DNA of 64,000 nt from Brugia malayi (lineage: Eukaryota > Nematoda > Chromadorea > Rhabditida > Onchocercidae): NCBI RefSeq assembly GCF_000002995.4, contig NW_025062478.1, positions 7,540,001 through 7,604,000 of the forward strand, in the 5' to 3' direction. The number at the start of each line of letters is the position of its first letter. Within the stretch, counting starts at the first letter, position 1. A program made the translations under genes and the position numbers. The notes under the pieces are model-generated. The model was not told where the DNA came from. It saw only the letters and a program-made list of their open reading frames with translations, and searched no databases. Below are positions 1 through 12,700 of this stretch, piece by piece.

Positions 1-1903
1 CGGATTTAGGGGAAGCAATTGTAAAATTGCTGAAATTGGATGTCATCGCAGTTCGTGCAGGTACATTCATGTTATAAGAAAAAAGCTCTTGTATTGTCTG
101 GATTTTTCTTTAACGCTTTTTTTATGATCAAAAGAAGATTTAAATTCAAGATATTAACTACTTGGTCACTAAATACCATTTATAAGTAAAGCGCTAAAAT
201 TCGTTTTCAATTCAGATTTATTTTATCTTACTAGTATCAGTCATTCTCGCATTTGTAGCAACGGAGGTACCTGCGTCGACTCATTTCAAGGCTTTCGTTG
301 CCTATGTCCACCGTGTTTCTATGGCGAAAGTTGTTTACATCTTCAATCAGAATGTCAACCACTTCAACACTATAATCGTACCAGAACTTTTGTCGTAAAA
401 ATCGAAAACGAACAACAGGTTATCATTTATGTTGAAAAAGTGCAGATAGCCATAACTGTGCAGTGAAGTTACAGACTTAACAGTAGTTTTCAAAATTTTT
501 AAACACGGTTAAATCTACATAGAAGCTGTCAATTATTCACACAGTTTCATTCGTATTATATAAGTATAACTACACTGCTTTACTCCTAAATTTTATGTCA
601 CCAATATTTCAGACTTCAAATGGAGGATTGAACTTCAGAGACATGTTACTCATATTACTTTCTTCGTGTTGTATTCTGGCACTAATGTCTATCGTTATTA
701 TTTTTTATCGACAGAAATTAGCAAAGAGAACTTCTTCACTAGATCCAACCTTCCAGAATGACCGGAATTCAAGAATACTTTCGAAATATTCCGAACAAAA
801 GCCATGTTTGTCCATATGCACAAACTTAGATGCCGAAATCAATTATTTTGAACGAGACGTGACAAACAAAATTCAGACAGTGAGTTTGTTTTTGAAACTT
901 CGTGCAATATTTGAGTTTCTGATTCAATCAGTTCTTGTATTTTAATAAATTATTCATATAAAAGTGGAAGGAATTTGTTGAACAAAAATTAATAAAACTA
1001 TAAAATAGAATTGTAGGAGGATTACATTAATGAAAATAAAGACGTATGTAATTGCATTTTTTATCATTAGAAAGCCATAGTAAAGTCTCACTCATTGTCA
1101 CTGTACGTTCAGATAAAAGAAACGACAATTTGAATAGATTTTTTCATGTTTTAAATCTTTATATTCATTTTCATTTTTCCCATTTCAACAATTTTGATTC
1201 TTACAAGGATTTGTCTAAAGAATGTTTAAATTCAGGCGTTAAATATTGTGTGGTAATGCTAATGATAAAAATAAAAAAAGAAAAGCAACATGAAAATTAC
1301 ACCAATTTAGTTTCCATGGAACTTTGCTTGAACAGTAGCAATAATGCAAAAATTTTTGATGTAATTTAAATTGAAAATGTTTTGTTTCTTTATTTACAGA
1401 TATCTGGTAAAAAAAAGTTAGCAGCTCATCCAGGTTGTGAACATCTCGATTATAATGAACGCTATGCGATCGAACCTACTGTCAACATGATGCTACCATC
1501 ATTAAAAAATGTGGGATGCTGTAATAAGGTGGTTTTTTTATTCTTCAATTTGGAGAAAACATTGAAATTTCTCCTTGTTTGCATTAAAACACAGAACTAA
1601 TGAAGAAATTCGCTAAATTACTTTTTTTTTTTTTTGTATATTTTCTACTGAGCTCCATATTAGGTGGATATACGTCATTCAAAACGTTTCGAACATTCAC
1701 CTTTACCAACACAGTTATGTGAAGACGGTGGTAGTTACTATGAAGAAATTGATGGTGAATTATCAATACCGGAAGTGATATCGCAACAAACAAATAACGA
1801 GTCACAATCAAATATCGTCAACCGTCGGGTAACTCCGGATAATAATTCCAGACAGGTGCAAGATATCATTCATAAGGTAACCGATATACAAACTAATTTA
1901 TAA
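1..1903 (+). CDS. EGF-domain single-pass membrane protein (3' part)
   Basis: The 5' end lies before the window. Exons by phase are 1-60, 241-418, 613-879, 1400-1528 and 1664-1903, with stop TAA at 1901-1903. The first exon ends an EGF module (pattern G-F-R-G-S-N-C). The second carries another EGF-like module with the core CSNGGTCVDSFQGFRCLC, followed by an N-glycosylation site (NRT). Exon 3 begins with a short linker, then a strongly hydrophobic segment (MLLILLSSCCILALMSIVII) and basic residues (RQKLAKR), which mark a transmembrane helix and the cytoplasmic side. About 170 polar cytoplasmic residues follow with no recognised domain. All listed junctions keep phase with canonical GT/AG. EGF modules of this type are extracellular adhesion or signalling domains; the specific family is not recognised. 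The final exon could instead splice at a GTAACC just before the stop. Confidence 0.8.
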
Positions 1904-2831
1904 GTTCCCTTTCTCAATCTCTTGCACAAATAATATGTTCATCTTTTATCTTTCAGTTCTTGAGGCTTAAATTAGTGAGGAAAATACAGAACTGTGAGTT
2001 GCTCTAAAGACAACTGATTATTCAATAAGTAAGACTTACAATGTTGGAAAGAATTACACATTAGATAATTTCTATTAGCCAAGTAATTGCTTACTTACAA
2101 TCGAATATACTATTTGTTTAAATGTTGTTTAATTTTTTTAATTATTTATATGGAGGTCAATGATGTTGTGACTTTTTATGCTGCCACATGAAATTATAGT
2201 TGTATGTTGTTATTTCATTACTATTCACGTTAGTGTTGCATATTTGATGTTACTTTGACCTAATTGCTTGTGTTCATTTTATTTGTATGGATCTCGTTCG
2301 TTTTCCAGCCAGTGTGCCTCAACTTAAATTGGTTGCGTGCAAAATTTTCAAATGGTACTTATGCGGATTTCTTTTTAAATCTTAGTTTAGTCCATAATAA
2401 AACTGGTGATGATTTCATAGTCTTTTGGAGATTAAATTTAAGTTCTGTAAAGAAGGTTTCGGACTTATAAATTTAAAGTAAATTGGTTTTCGTAGAATAT
2501 CGTTTTGAAATAGATCTCTTGAAACTGTGATGGTTGTTAATTGGGTGGCTTTTACTGTGCATGTTAGCACTATTACTGTCCTTTTATTTCATTTTTTTTC
2601 CCTTTTCCTTACAGTGCCTATCATATGTTTTTTTTTTTTTTTTTTTCTTCATATAAAAATTGCTTCCTTTTTTTTATTGATTTCTTTCATTATGATTTGT
2701 TTTATTTCTGCATTGTTAAATTTTCCATTTTCTGAAACAGACCTATCTTTCATTGTAATGATCCATGTTTGTAAACTAATTCTCCGGAAATCATCTCAGA
2801 ATTTTTAATTTTCCATGATTATATTTTATAG

Positions 2832-2907
2832 AAAAAATTCGAGAGTCTTACAGGTCCAAGACATCACACTAAAAATTTGAGAGTGTTATAGGTCCAAGAG
2901 AACACAG
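2832..2907. repeat. imperfect ~38-bp tandem duplication
   Basis: Two adjacent copies share the words GAGAGT, TTA(C/T)AGGTCCAAGA and a following CA-rich tail, with a few mismatches. The repeat is non-coding and of unknown origin. Confidence 0.6.
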
Positions 2908-4566
2908 TAAACTATGGGGTCGGGTGGTTAAAGAAAAATTCATTCAGTTCCGTAAACTATGTGGAAGTGAATAGTATGAGCTCTTCATTTTTATATTAAT
3001 TGATTTCCAAAAAACGATTTAATATTTATAAATCAACTTTTAGCCATTAATAATGTAAATAATGAATTTAATTGTGCATATATTTTTAATTTGTATTAAT
3101 TTTAAGCAATCCTTTTTAAACGCCTTTTTTCACTATTGATACTTTGTGTCTTCTCAGTTACAAAATGCCTTTGAATGGAAGGGAATTGAATGCTGTAGGT
3201 TGACTATTTTAGCTATATTATTGATAAATGATATAATGATGGAATAGAGTAATTAAAGATATTGAAACTTTCGCATAATATTGCTTTGAAGTATATCAAA
3301 CATAAAGTTCTTGTTGTGGCATTCAATTTTTCTTTTTGTTTCCAATACTTTTAGCTATCTTTATTGGCCACATTTCTAAGAATTGCTTTACTTGTAAATA
3401 TCTTTTTCACTGTTGTCTATTGGCAGCATGTGGTTATTTTTTTTTCTTTACATTTCACTTGTTACTTTTATATAATTATTTCAAATAATACGTATTTTTT
3501 CTTCTTCTGACGCCCTAAATAATCATTGTGGAGGTTTGATGAAAAGTTTGAAGCCTCTACGGTTCGTATTTTTCCTCTACTCTTTCAGTAATGATTTGAA
3601 TTCAGTTTTTAAATCACTAATAATTGTGTCGCATGAATTCCCATAGTATAAACACTCTAAGATCATTCGTTCATATGTTACACCTTTCTTTTAAATGGCT
3701 AACCTGCGGTTAACAATTTTGTGTTTAGTTAATTTTGGTAGCAGGGGATACATTGTATATCAGTAATTGCTGGAAGAAGTGTTTATGCACCGTGATAGCT
3801 TCCGTTTTTGAATTAATTATATAAGTATTTCTGGGTACTGAAATGTAATTAAGCTTCGGGCCTCACGCGCTTCATTTCCAATACAAGTTGACTGTGAAAT
3901 TGCAGTAGTTTAGCGGGTTAAAAAGTTTCGTTTCAATTAATGTAATGTTGCGGTAGAGACGAGTTTGTTGCCAAGTGCAGAATAATTGTTAGTAGAACGG
4001 AAGTTTCTTTTTTGAATGCTTGATGGGATGGCTTTGACGTTGCCGTTTTGATTGTTAACAGTGAAAGAAGTCTACCATTAATGTTTAGTGTAATACATGT
4101 GAAGGAACGATTCTCACACTTTTTCAATTAAATTACATCATTTAATGGTTGATAGTAGAATTGAAAGTGATAAGGAGAAAATGTGATCTCAAGTTGGATT
4201 AAGAGTAAAAGGAGGGACGAAGTTGTTAGCTCTATGCAAATTTGCTGTGGTACTTCTTACTTAATTTGTCTTATTTAACTTATCATGAGCAAAATGATCC
4301 TTCCTATAAATTGGAAGTAATTTTCGAATTAATAAGTGCATTTTTATAAAGTCTATGACATTTTTGGGATTTACAATCAAAAATTTCTGGAGTTGAAATG
4401 TATGTGTTCGTGCGATTGCTTTAATTTTAAATAATATTTAATGGGAATTTAAAAGTTTGTTTGATATGAGGAAATTACTGGGATCATTAGATTTGTCGAG
4501 GACAATTTATTCATTTAGCAAAGAGTTGAAGTTTTATGGAAATATTAAAAAGAGGAAACGCTGTCG

Positions 4567-4640
4567 GTAGTTGATGGCCGAGTGGTAGTATAGTAATACT
4601 ATGCCATCAGGCTATGGTTCGCTGTTTACCTCGGTCGGTG
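4567..4640 (+). other. tRNA-like Pol III element candidate (A box/B box)
   Basis: The segment is GC-richer than its surroundings. It contains TGGCCGAGTGG at about 4574, a match to the tRNA A box, and about 40 bp later GGTTCGCTG at about 4617, a partial B box (consensus GGTTCGANTCC). The spacing suits a tRNA or a tRNA-derived SINE. I cannot draw a complete cloverleaf, so this is not called as a tRNA gene. Confidence 0.35.
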
Positions 4641-5815
4641 ATGAATAAGTGTTACCGCCCCAGACTGAATGTTGGTGTGGAATGGTATAGTTCTGTAGAC
4701 CAGAGACCGAAGGGAGAATTCTCACGGTAGCATTTTGTTGAAGCTTAGGTGATAAAGTTTATGGTGATGGTACTATCACTATCCTTAAGGAATGGTTGGG
4801 ACTGCAGAAGCTATGGGCTGGAAGTAAATATCGGGAACTACTTTACTAAAATTTTCATTATTAAAAAATGATTGATGAGGAAAGAGAGTTCACTCAGCAA
4901 TAACTTACAAACTACACGGATTTCACTGTAAAAATGAATTAACATCTGTATGGCAAGTAATGGTTGTTGCGCACATCTGTTCCTTATTTGCTCTCTAGTT
5001 GGATGAGGATGACCTTTCCTTAGCAAGTAATGTTCAAAGATTTAGCGACAACCAAAAAGCATTTTGCTTCCAAAGGATAAATCAATCAGATTAGCACTAA
5101 TCTAATTAAAAGGGGTCAAAAAACGGACAAAGGTTTAGAACTTTTTTAATGGTGTGTTAATAGCAAGCAACACTCATGAAAATAAGCTTTGTATTGTTCA
5201 TACCGCTCGCTATGTAAATATAAGTTATACCTTTGTACTGCCGTTAAATAAGCATAATATCCGGAAGAATGCATGCTTTGCTTTTAAATGCTTTTTGTGC
5301 CGGAAGAAAAGGATGCATATATGGGACTTAATTAAACATTACACGAAAGCTTAATGACCAGTTTAGTTTATTTTCATATTTCCTCATTTCATCACTTTTT
5401 ACTAAGACGGAAGGAAGTCGTCGAGCTGTTGAAATAACAGGGCGGCAGCGAAAAAAACTGCTCAAACATCTGCAATCGCAAATGACTAAAATACATTAAG
5501 CATCATGAAAAAAAAAGTGTTTTCAAGATTAAAAGGCTTTTTTTGAAATTCGGGTGTGAGGATTGAAATTTTAAGTCGCAAAAAAGAAGACAGGAAACAA
5601 AAAGTGCTGAAAACAGTATCTCATTATCGAGTCCTCACAAGGACTCAATGTAATTCACACCTTCCGGTCAAAGCTAATTTTTCCATTCCCCATGATTTTT
5701 AGCAGGAATTTTTGATATATTAGGGACTGTGTTAATCAGTGAAACTGTCAGAAATGCTCATTATACTTTATAATGGATGTCCCGCTGCTTGTGGAGCGAA
5801 ATTTTCATACTGGGA

Positions 5816-5845
5816 AATTCCTTATACCAAATGGTATAAGGAATT
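5816..5845. repeat. perfect 14-bp inverted repeat, 2-nt loop
   Basis: Arms AATTCCTTATACCA and TGGTATAAGGAATT are exact reverse complements separated by AA. It lies just before a small tandem repeat cluster in intergenic DNA. Function is unknown. Confidence 0.75.
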
Positions 5846-5859
5846 AATGAAGGAACACA

Positions 5860-5962
5860 AATCATCAGTACAGAAATCATCAATAATTTTTTTTTTTTTT
5901 TTCAAGAAATCATCAATAATTTTTTTTTTTTTTTCAAGGACAGAAATCATCAGTAATTTTTA
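5860..5962. repeat. tandem (AGAAATCATCAATAA + poly-T) repeats
   Basis: Three to four copies of an AATCATCA(A/G)TA motif, two of them followed by long T runs and TTCAAG. Likely local slippage duplication. Confidence 0.7.
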
Positions 5963-7461
5963 AACTAATCAAGAAGAATTAAATTTGCATGGTATATAAT
6001 ATCAAATCTTCACAAAAAACAGCAGCATTAAAAAGTTCGTTCTTTTGACTCAAATAGAATTAAAAGAAAAATAGAGTGGACAACTGTTCTAATGAATGCA
6101 AAAAATCCATTTTATATATTTACGCGTGCATATTTGCATACTTTCGCATCTATTTTTCTACAGTTCATTGATAACAACTAATTAAGGGATGGTAGTAATT
6201 AAGGTAATGTAGTGGTTGAAAATAAAAGAATCGCGTCGCATTATTGATTTTGAACAGAAAAAAATATGGCTCTAAGCTGTGGATGGCATACCCCGCACCT
6301 TTAACAATACCTAAAATGAAGCCAGACATTCTACTAAACTCCAAATTAGGTTGACCTTAAGGTACTTCGGTAATGACCCTTTCCATCGGAGAGAAAACGG
6401 TTATGATCCGTGGGAGAAACAAAGAAAAGGGACCAGCTCATCTGCAGTTTATAGGAAATTATGGTAAACAAAATTATCAAACTTCTGACTGTAGCTAATT
6501 TCATAAAATTATAAGAAATCGGTTCTTCTATTAGACTGAATCAAAGCAAAATTTCAATTGCTAAAACTATGCTTAAAACTTCTTTGAATGAAATTGGTGA
6601 TTGAATAGAAATTTATAAATTAAGCGCTAATTTTTTTTTTTTTTTGAATTCATCCAATGTGAACACCCAAAAGCTTAAAAACAGGTATGACAAGAATCGC
6701 TAATTTATGATTAATAATGCAGATTAAGACTAATAGCGGTTCTATGGTAAACGGGAGTGTTGTAAATGATGATCGTAAAAAGGTCGTAAACAGTGCAACT
6801 GCAGTCTTGCTTTGAATGTGCCAACCACTTGCTGATTTACATAAACATATCTTAATCCATGTAAACATAATCCTTTGCTCTGATCTTTTTAATGAGCATG
6901 GGTTATTGAGTGAAGAAATAAGAAATCTAGGGAGGTAATAGGAACATTTTGAATTATTTCCATACCATATCTCAAGGATGAGAAATTCTGTTGTATTGAT
7001 TACAAAATGATAAACGGTAAGCTGCCGGATTACATATTATGCCATCGAAGTGATTGTTTGCTAATGAAAATTTCCTGAGTTATTCTGATATAATAAACTG
7101 TTTTGATGGTCCGGACATAAACAATATTAAAGTTAGATGCTATTTTGAATTAAGTATTAATTACTATCGATGTACTCACCAATATTTACGCAATGCCATC
7201 GATTCTCAACGAGTTCAATCGCCAGCTTTTATAAATCCGTTTAGTTCAATGGAAGATGGAAATAAACAATGGTATGTGCCATTTCGGACCATGAATTTAA
7301 CGGAAGCAAAATATGTTGCAAAGTGAAATTACTTGTTAGGTTTTTTCTTTTTTGATTGCTGTTTTTCAACTAATTCATTTTTAGACCATACAATGTGGCA
7401 TTTTTTGGGTAATTGACTTTGCTGAATTTTGCAATGATTGCATGAAGTTTGATGATGTTAA

Positions 7462-8320
7462 TTACATTGTGTATTTTGATGATATTGTAGAGATTGTTGT
7501 TGTTGTAACTGAGACTGTTCTTTCGACTTGTTTGATTACACGAGAGGCCTTCATTTCTGATTGTTTGGTATTTGTTCTGTTTCCATCATATAATTCCCAT
7601 CCAGTCACTGCATATGTTTTCCACAGTTGAATAGTCTGATCGTTGCTTTGTGATCCCTTGAGATATCTGCTGCTAAACGAACATCTTTCACCAGAAACCT
7701 ATTCAAAATGTTAGTTGCAAACTGTTGAGTTTAAATTAACAATTAAAATTTGTATTTGAAGGTCGAATTGTGGCAAAATCAATTACTAATGACAGGAAAA
7801 TAAAGGGAGTTGAGACAATAAAATAATTTTACACTACCAAACTCTGTCAGTTTGCTTATAGTACAACTGGAAATAAGACGAAAAACCTTTGTTTGATCAT
7901 AAGGCATCTTCTTCGGTTTAATGATTAACTTATACCGGTAATATTGAAACGTTTCTTGATCAGCTACTTTGGCCCGGAAACGATATATTTGTAAGTGATT
8001 AATTAGCAACTCATCACATTTAGCAGATAGTGGATGTTACGAAATCACATCAAATAGCCTCGACATGACAAAAAATGACTCTAACATGAATAAGCTTGAC
8101 AACTGTTCCATTCAATTTCCTTTATTAATAGGCTTTGGAATATTGATATCGTGATGATGCTCTAACAACCTTTCCTTCTTCGTTTGTCCCATTTCCGAAT
8201 CAATTGAAGATAGCGTAGCTGATACACATTATGACATATTATGGTCATCATATTCTTTCATTAGTATCATAGCTCCTAGAACTGCTATTTTCTTATCTTT
8301 CTTTACTAACCATGTTTTTC
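7462..8320 (-). pseudogene. orphan coding stretches, possible decayed or mis-modelled gene
   Basis: Three open segments read like protein on the minus strand. The segment 8320-8232 follows an ATTTAG acceptor and reads GKTWLVKKDKKIAVLGAMIL and on. It meets TAA at 8229-8231, yet the same frame stays open to a TGA at 8112-8114. The segment 8036-7887 (50 codons) ends in a phase-0 donor AAG|GTTTTT. It joins in frame to 7698-7462 (79 codons, acceptor GAATAG), which contains SNDQTIQLW, loosely like the end of a WD40 blade, and ends in a T/S-rich tail. The link from the first segment to the later ones is unresolved. Either short introns are missed or the gene is degenerating. The family is not recognised and the WD40 resemblance is weak. 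Confidence 0.35.
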
Positions 8321-8771
8321 CTAAATAATTTACCAATCATAATTGTCTGTAAGTTGGCACTTTTATCTGTAAAATCTTCTGTGCGTAACAAGTGGTATAA
8401 TCATTTAGCGACTAACTGAAACGTTTTAAAACTTAAAAGTTAGAACCTTGAAATAAACATTTATACCAAAAGTGTCAATCATGCACAAGCATTCAAAGGT
8501 TTTGTGTTAGTTATAGTTTCGAATTGTTTATATTTCTCTGAGACCAGAATGTAATATTAATTGCATGGTTTGCTTTAAAAGCATAAAAGATTTATAGATA
8601 AATAATATTTTGGTTATTCTGGATAAAAAAAAAAATTTAGATTCTCGGACATGAAAAATCACGTAACAAAGTAGGCAACATTATCACGGATTTTAGCAAG
8701 AAATAAAAGCAGTAATATTGACAGCTCAACTGTGGTCACTAATTTAAAGCATCAATAATTGAAGGACAATG

Positions 8772-9451
8772 TCAAATCATAAATTTTGCAGCCTTTTCCG
8801 TTGGACTGTTGAATGCAGAAGGTGAATGAGATGAAAGAACCGGACGTTGAATCACAGGATTTTCGTTGTTTACCAGCTTTTTCGGAGAACTATTTGTGAT
8901 AATTTGTGTAGCAGCAGTTGACTCTAAACCTTTGGAACATTATGTTAATGGCAAGAAGAGATAAACATAAAGTCGGTTTATTAAATTTTAAGAAACAATA
9001 TAAATAAGAAGAAACAAGAAGATAGATCGAAAGCGTTTTCCAAAGTTCAATGATTTATTTCATACACGCATAAACCTTCCTATAAATGGCTTAGTTAGAA
9101 TAATCCAGATAAAGCAATTTAAATTATTGTTCTTTCTCGAAGTTATTAAACCATTGTTTACCTAACCCAACTTCAAAAACTGCAAAAACAGCTAGAATAA
9201 AATAACGAAAGTGGAAGAGAATAAGTGAAGAAAAATTACGCCGACAATATCTTAACTTCTTTCAACCCTTTTAATAGTGTAACATTACTTACTTTGTGTC
9301 AGTAATAGTGGATTTCTTTCACTGTCCGTAGCATCTAACACTGTCTCCATAGCATTTCGATTATTTTTCTTTTCAATAGTTTTTTTTTGGAGCAATTTTA
9401 GGTTGGAATCGTTGTCGAACTGAGTAAGGTCTAAATCACCAAGCTGCTTAT
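8772..9451 (-). CDS. two extra 3' exons, probable alternative innexin C-terminus
   Basis: Exon 9451-9293 (acceptor ATTTTCAG, donor CAAA|GTAAGT) and exon 8923-8772 (acceptor GGTTTAG, stop TGA) join in phase. They encode about 103 residues: a charged segment (DKQLGDLDLTQF, then a K-rich run), a dileucine-type NPLLLTQ, then an S/T/N-rich tail. The first exon needs one carried nucleotide. That is exactly what innexin exon 10514-10384 supplies, so skipping innexin exon 9970-9741 gives an innexin ending with this tail. It could instead be the 3' end of a separate gene, but no other upstream exon is visible. Confidence 0.5.
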
Positions 9452-9740
9452 CTGAAAATCTCAATTTTCCAGTTTGAATCAATACTTAAGTTGGAAAAAG
9501 GAAATCATTTTGTATGAAAAAAAAAAGGATAAACAGCATAAATTCATTGCATAAGTGCTGTTATGAAATCAAAGTATGAAGAATCAAAGTGCAGTTTCTT
9601 GGTGCTAACGCTGACATTATATTTATTTTCTGATTTTTTTTTTTTTTTTTTTTGCAGCACTGAGAATTCTATTCTTCATGTCTATAAAGACGTGAAATAT
9701 TAATTAAAGTGAAAACAGTTAACATTAGCAACAACATTAA

Positions 9741-12700
9741 TCAAGGTAAGTTCAAAGTGATGCCTGTAGGTGGTGACCATATCGTGGCACTTGCTGGGAA
9801 AGAGCTGCAACGCCGTATTTGCGGCTCAATACCAAAATACGATTTCCATAACGCAAATATCAGCTCATTACCAAAAATAACACCAGAATGGAGTGTTATC
9901 ATCCGTACCACAAACATCCCATCATTCTTTAAATACATATTTATGAATCGCTTCACATCTTCCTCGCTTTCTACAAATTAATAATACCGATCAAAATCAA
10001 TACTAGATGAAATTATTTCTGGAAAGTGACTTCATTCCATTTGAGCATGAGAAGCTGTTATACACTGAAATGTCCAATCGACTTATGCGCATATAAAGAA
10101 ATGATGATTAAGCATCGGCCTTTTAATCACTAGGTTAAATCAAAAAATACAGAATTTGTTTCTGAAAATTCGTCTTCTTGAGTAATTAAAATTTCATTTA
10201 ACTTAATAATATCGAAAGAAAACATCTGCTTCTCCATGAAATTTTGAAACCTAATCTGTACTAAATGCAACCCACCATTATATTCTTATTAATTAAGCAA
10301 ATATTAACTGGACTAGTACTTGGTGCTGAAACCAATAAACATTTAAAAGAAATTGAAACTAATTCTCAACTTTGCACACTCACCTTGAGCATCAAAAGGT
10401 AAATCACTCATTTCCAAATGACGAATAACAAAATTTCGATTAGGATAGGGCACTAAACATACAGCAATCCAGAATATCAGACTACCAGCAGTAAAAATTA
10501 TTAAAGCCAAGTACCTGTAGTTTTGAAAAAAAAAAATAAGGATCTCATAATGTAAATATTCTGATTGTGTCAATTTTATCTATAGAATTAACAAACATAT
10601 AAAGATGATAGTGATGGAAATAATTACTATACTGTAAGCAACATTCTTCTGAAAAACCGAAAGCAAATCAGCCCTTATAGTAAATTAATAAAATAAAGAA
10701 TATGTAACAGTATAATTTTAACAACATACCAAAACCATAAAAATATAAAAATTTTTTCATTGAAAATATTAATAACAAGGACGCACTGTATGGTGTGCTC
10801 TTGAATATTTCCCATCACACGAACCTAAAAATAGTTATATGAAAAAGCTTTCAACTGCTGTAGATAGGATCATGAATTTCAAAAATCCTTACATCAAAAT
10901 CACATAGTGATACTCGTGGAAACATTCCCGACTGCTCCCATGTTGTACCATTTAACAGATCAAGTGCTGCTCCTAAACCATACCAGTTGTAACGATCTGT
11001 TTCAAGAAACCTGAAAAATTATCACGCAATAGAAGTTTAAATTTACTCTCTCTCTAATCTTATGATGTTTTTTTATCCAAAATTTTTGTTCGACATATTT
11101 TTACCAAAATAAAGGAAATGCAAATTTGCATTTCTTTTGACTAACAGAAATAACAAGAGAATTAACTTTAATTCGTTTAAATTCTCAGTAATCACTAAGT
11201 TCACAAAGATGAAGTCATATACAAAACCAAATCTCAGTTTAGAAAATTGTTATACGGAAAACCATCTAACCAACTTGTTCATGATTAGTAGTTGAACACA
11301 AGCGTTGGATAGGTAAAGCAGTTTAGTAAGTACATATGTATAAGTGACAAATGAAGCTGTATATGGTATGTTAAACACTCTTAAATACCGGTGAGGATGA
11401 ATTTGCTTCTTTCGCAGTCTTCGATGAAACCTTAAAGCCCCCTAAACATGTGAAATCTTAAGCATCATAGCCATGAAAAGTTTTATTTGTTCTGTTACAT
11501 CACTACAAAATGATTAATTTTAACAAAGGTTATCAATTAAGAAAAAAATCTGTTTAAAACTTTGAGAGACTATTAAAGCACTTACATGTAAGTGCAGAGT
11601 AAGTGATTTAATATTGGCTTTCTTTATTTCTGGTTTGATGTTATTCGGATCAGAAGATAACTTTACAATTTCATGTAATTTAATACCTTAAATAAGTAAG
11701 AATTGCAGTATAAGTCAAAACCATAGAGTAGTGCTTTCGTTAAACTAATAATTATTACTTCGTAGTTAAAATTTCGTAGGAAACTTTAACGCTGAAAACT
11801 TTCAACTGTTGAAAACCTCATACATACTTCATATCAAAAAAATGCTTGTCAATTATCCTAAGTTAATACTCCTATCTATATTCCCTTTAGTTCAAAATAT
11901 GATAGGCTCCAGCGTTAAAAAATCATTGTTGATAGTTTTATTTGTGATACCAAATAATTCGTTTCTCCAATATCCAGATATGTTTATAATTAACAAGAAC
12001 ATACCAGAATGTCCAGCCATATATTTCCACACTAGACTAGGCAATCGAAAGCAGGCTGCTTCAACTAATAGGAAAAATGGCACCCACTGGTAGTAGGATA
12101 TACGCCGTTGTTTTTTCTCCGTGGTTGGTACACCGGCAACTACTTCACGTATTGGTATATAATACGTATTTTGGGCCCAACAATAGTTCTCTGCATACTA
12201 CAAAAAATCATTGTTTTATTTCAATTGAAAATTAAACCTACCCAAATTTCAGATTTCGTAATTCATCAATTAATTCGATAAGTCGGACATGAATCACGAC
12301 AATGTAAGTATCATTTAATGGTAGAAAACAGAAGAGGTGACAAAGTTCTTTTCTGAATTCTCTGGATAGAGAAGAAGTTCCATAACTTCAATGTCTTCCA
12401 TGAGAATAAGTTTACAGACTATTTAACAAAAAGGATAGCAACTACTCGCGTATAAAAACAAATCTCTTTGGAGTATTTGTAAAATTTAGTAATGTTGCTA
12501 AGAACTGCATAGAATATAAATAATGATGTTACATATTGGGAATCATCATTTTCTAAAAATTAGAGGAGAAGGTCACAAAGAGAAGGACGCAGCAAGACGC
12601 ACTGTAATAAGCTGTAATATGAATGTGTATATATATGTATAACGATATGTATAATAAAATCTAAATGAAACTTCGTTGGCTTTCCGTTATATCGTTAAAG

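Larger units (their letters stand above)
1904..7461. other. long intergenic region
   Basis: I see no convincing gene in these 5.5 kb. The sequence is AT-rich, with poly-T runs (for example 2627-2646 and 6631-6645), two short imperfect repeats, one perfect inverted repeat and a tRNA-like element, each listed separately. Open stretches such as 7054-7326 (+) lack a start, splice signals and recognisable homology. Confidence 0.5.

Noticed and set aside
2264..2808. Hydrophobic plus-strand open frames
   Set aside because: They are T-rich sequence read as F/L/I codons, with no splice logic or conserved motif.
7054..7326. Plus-strand open stretch of 90 codons
   Set aside because: It begins with TTG, follows an in-frame stop, lacks acceptor and donor signals, and has no recognisable motif.
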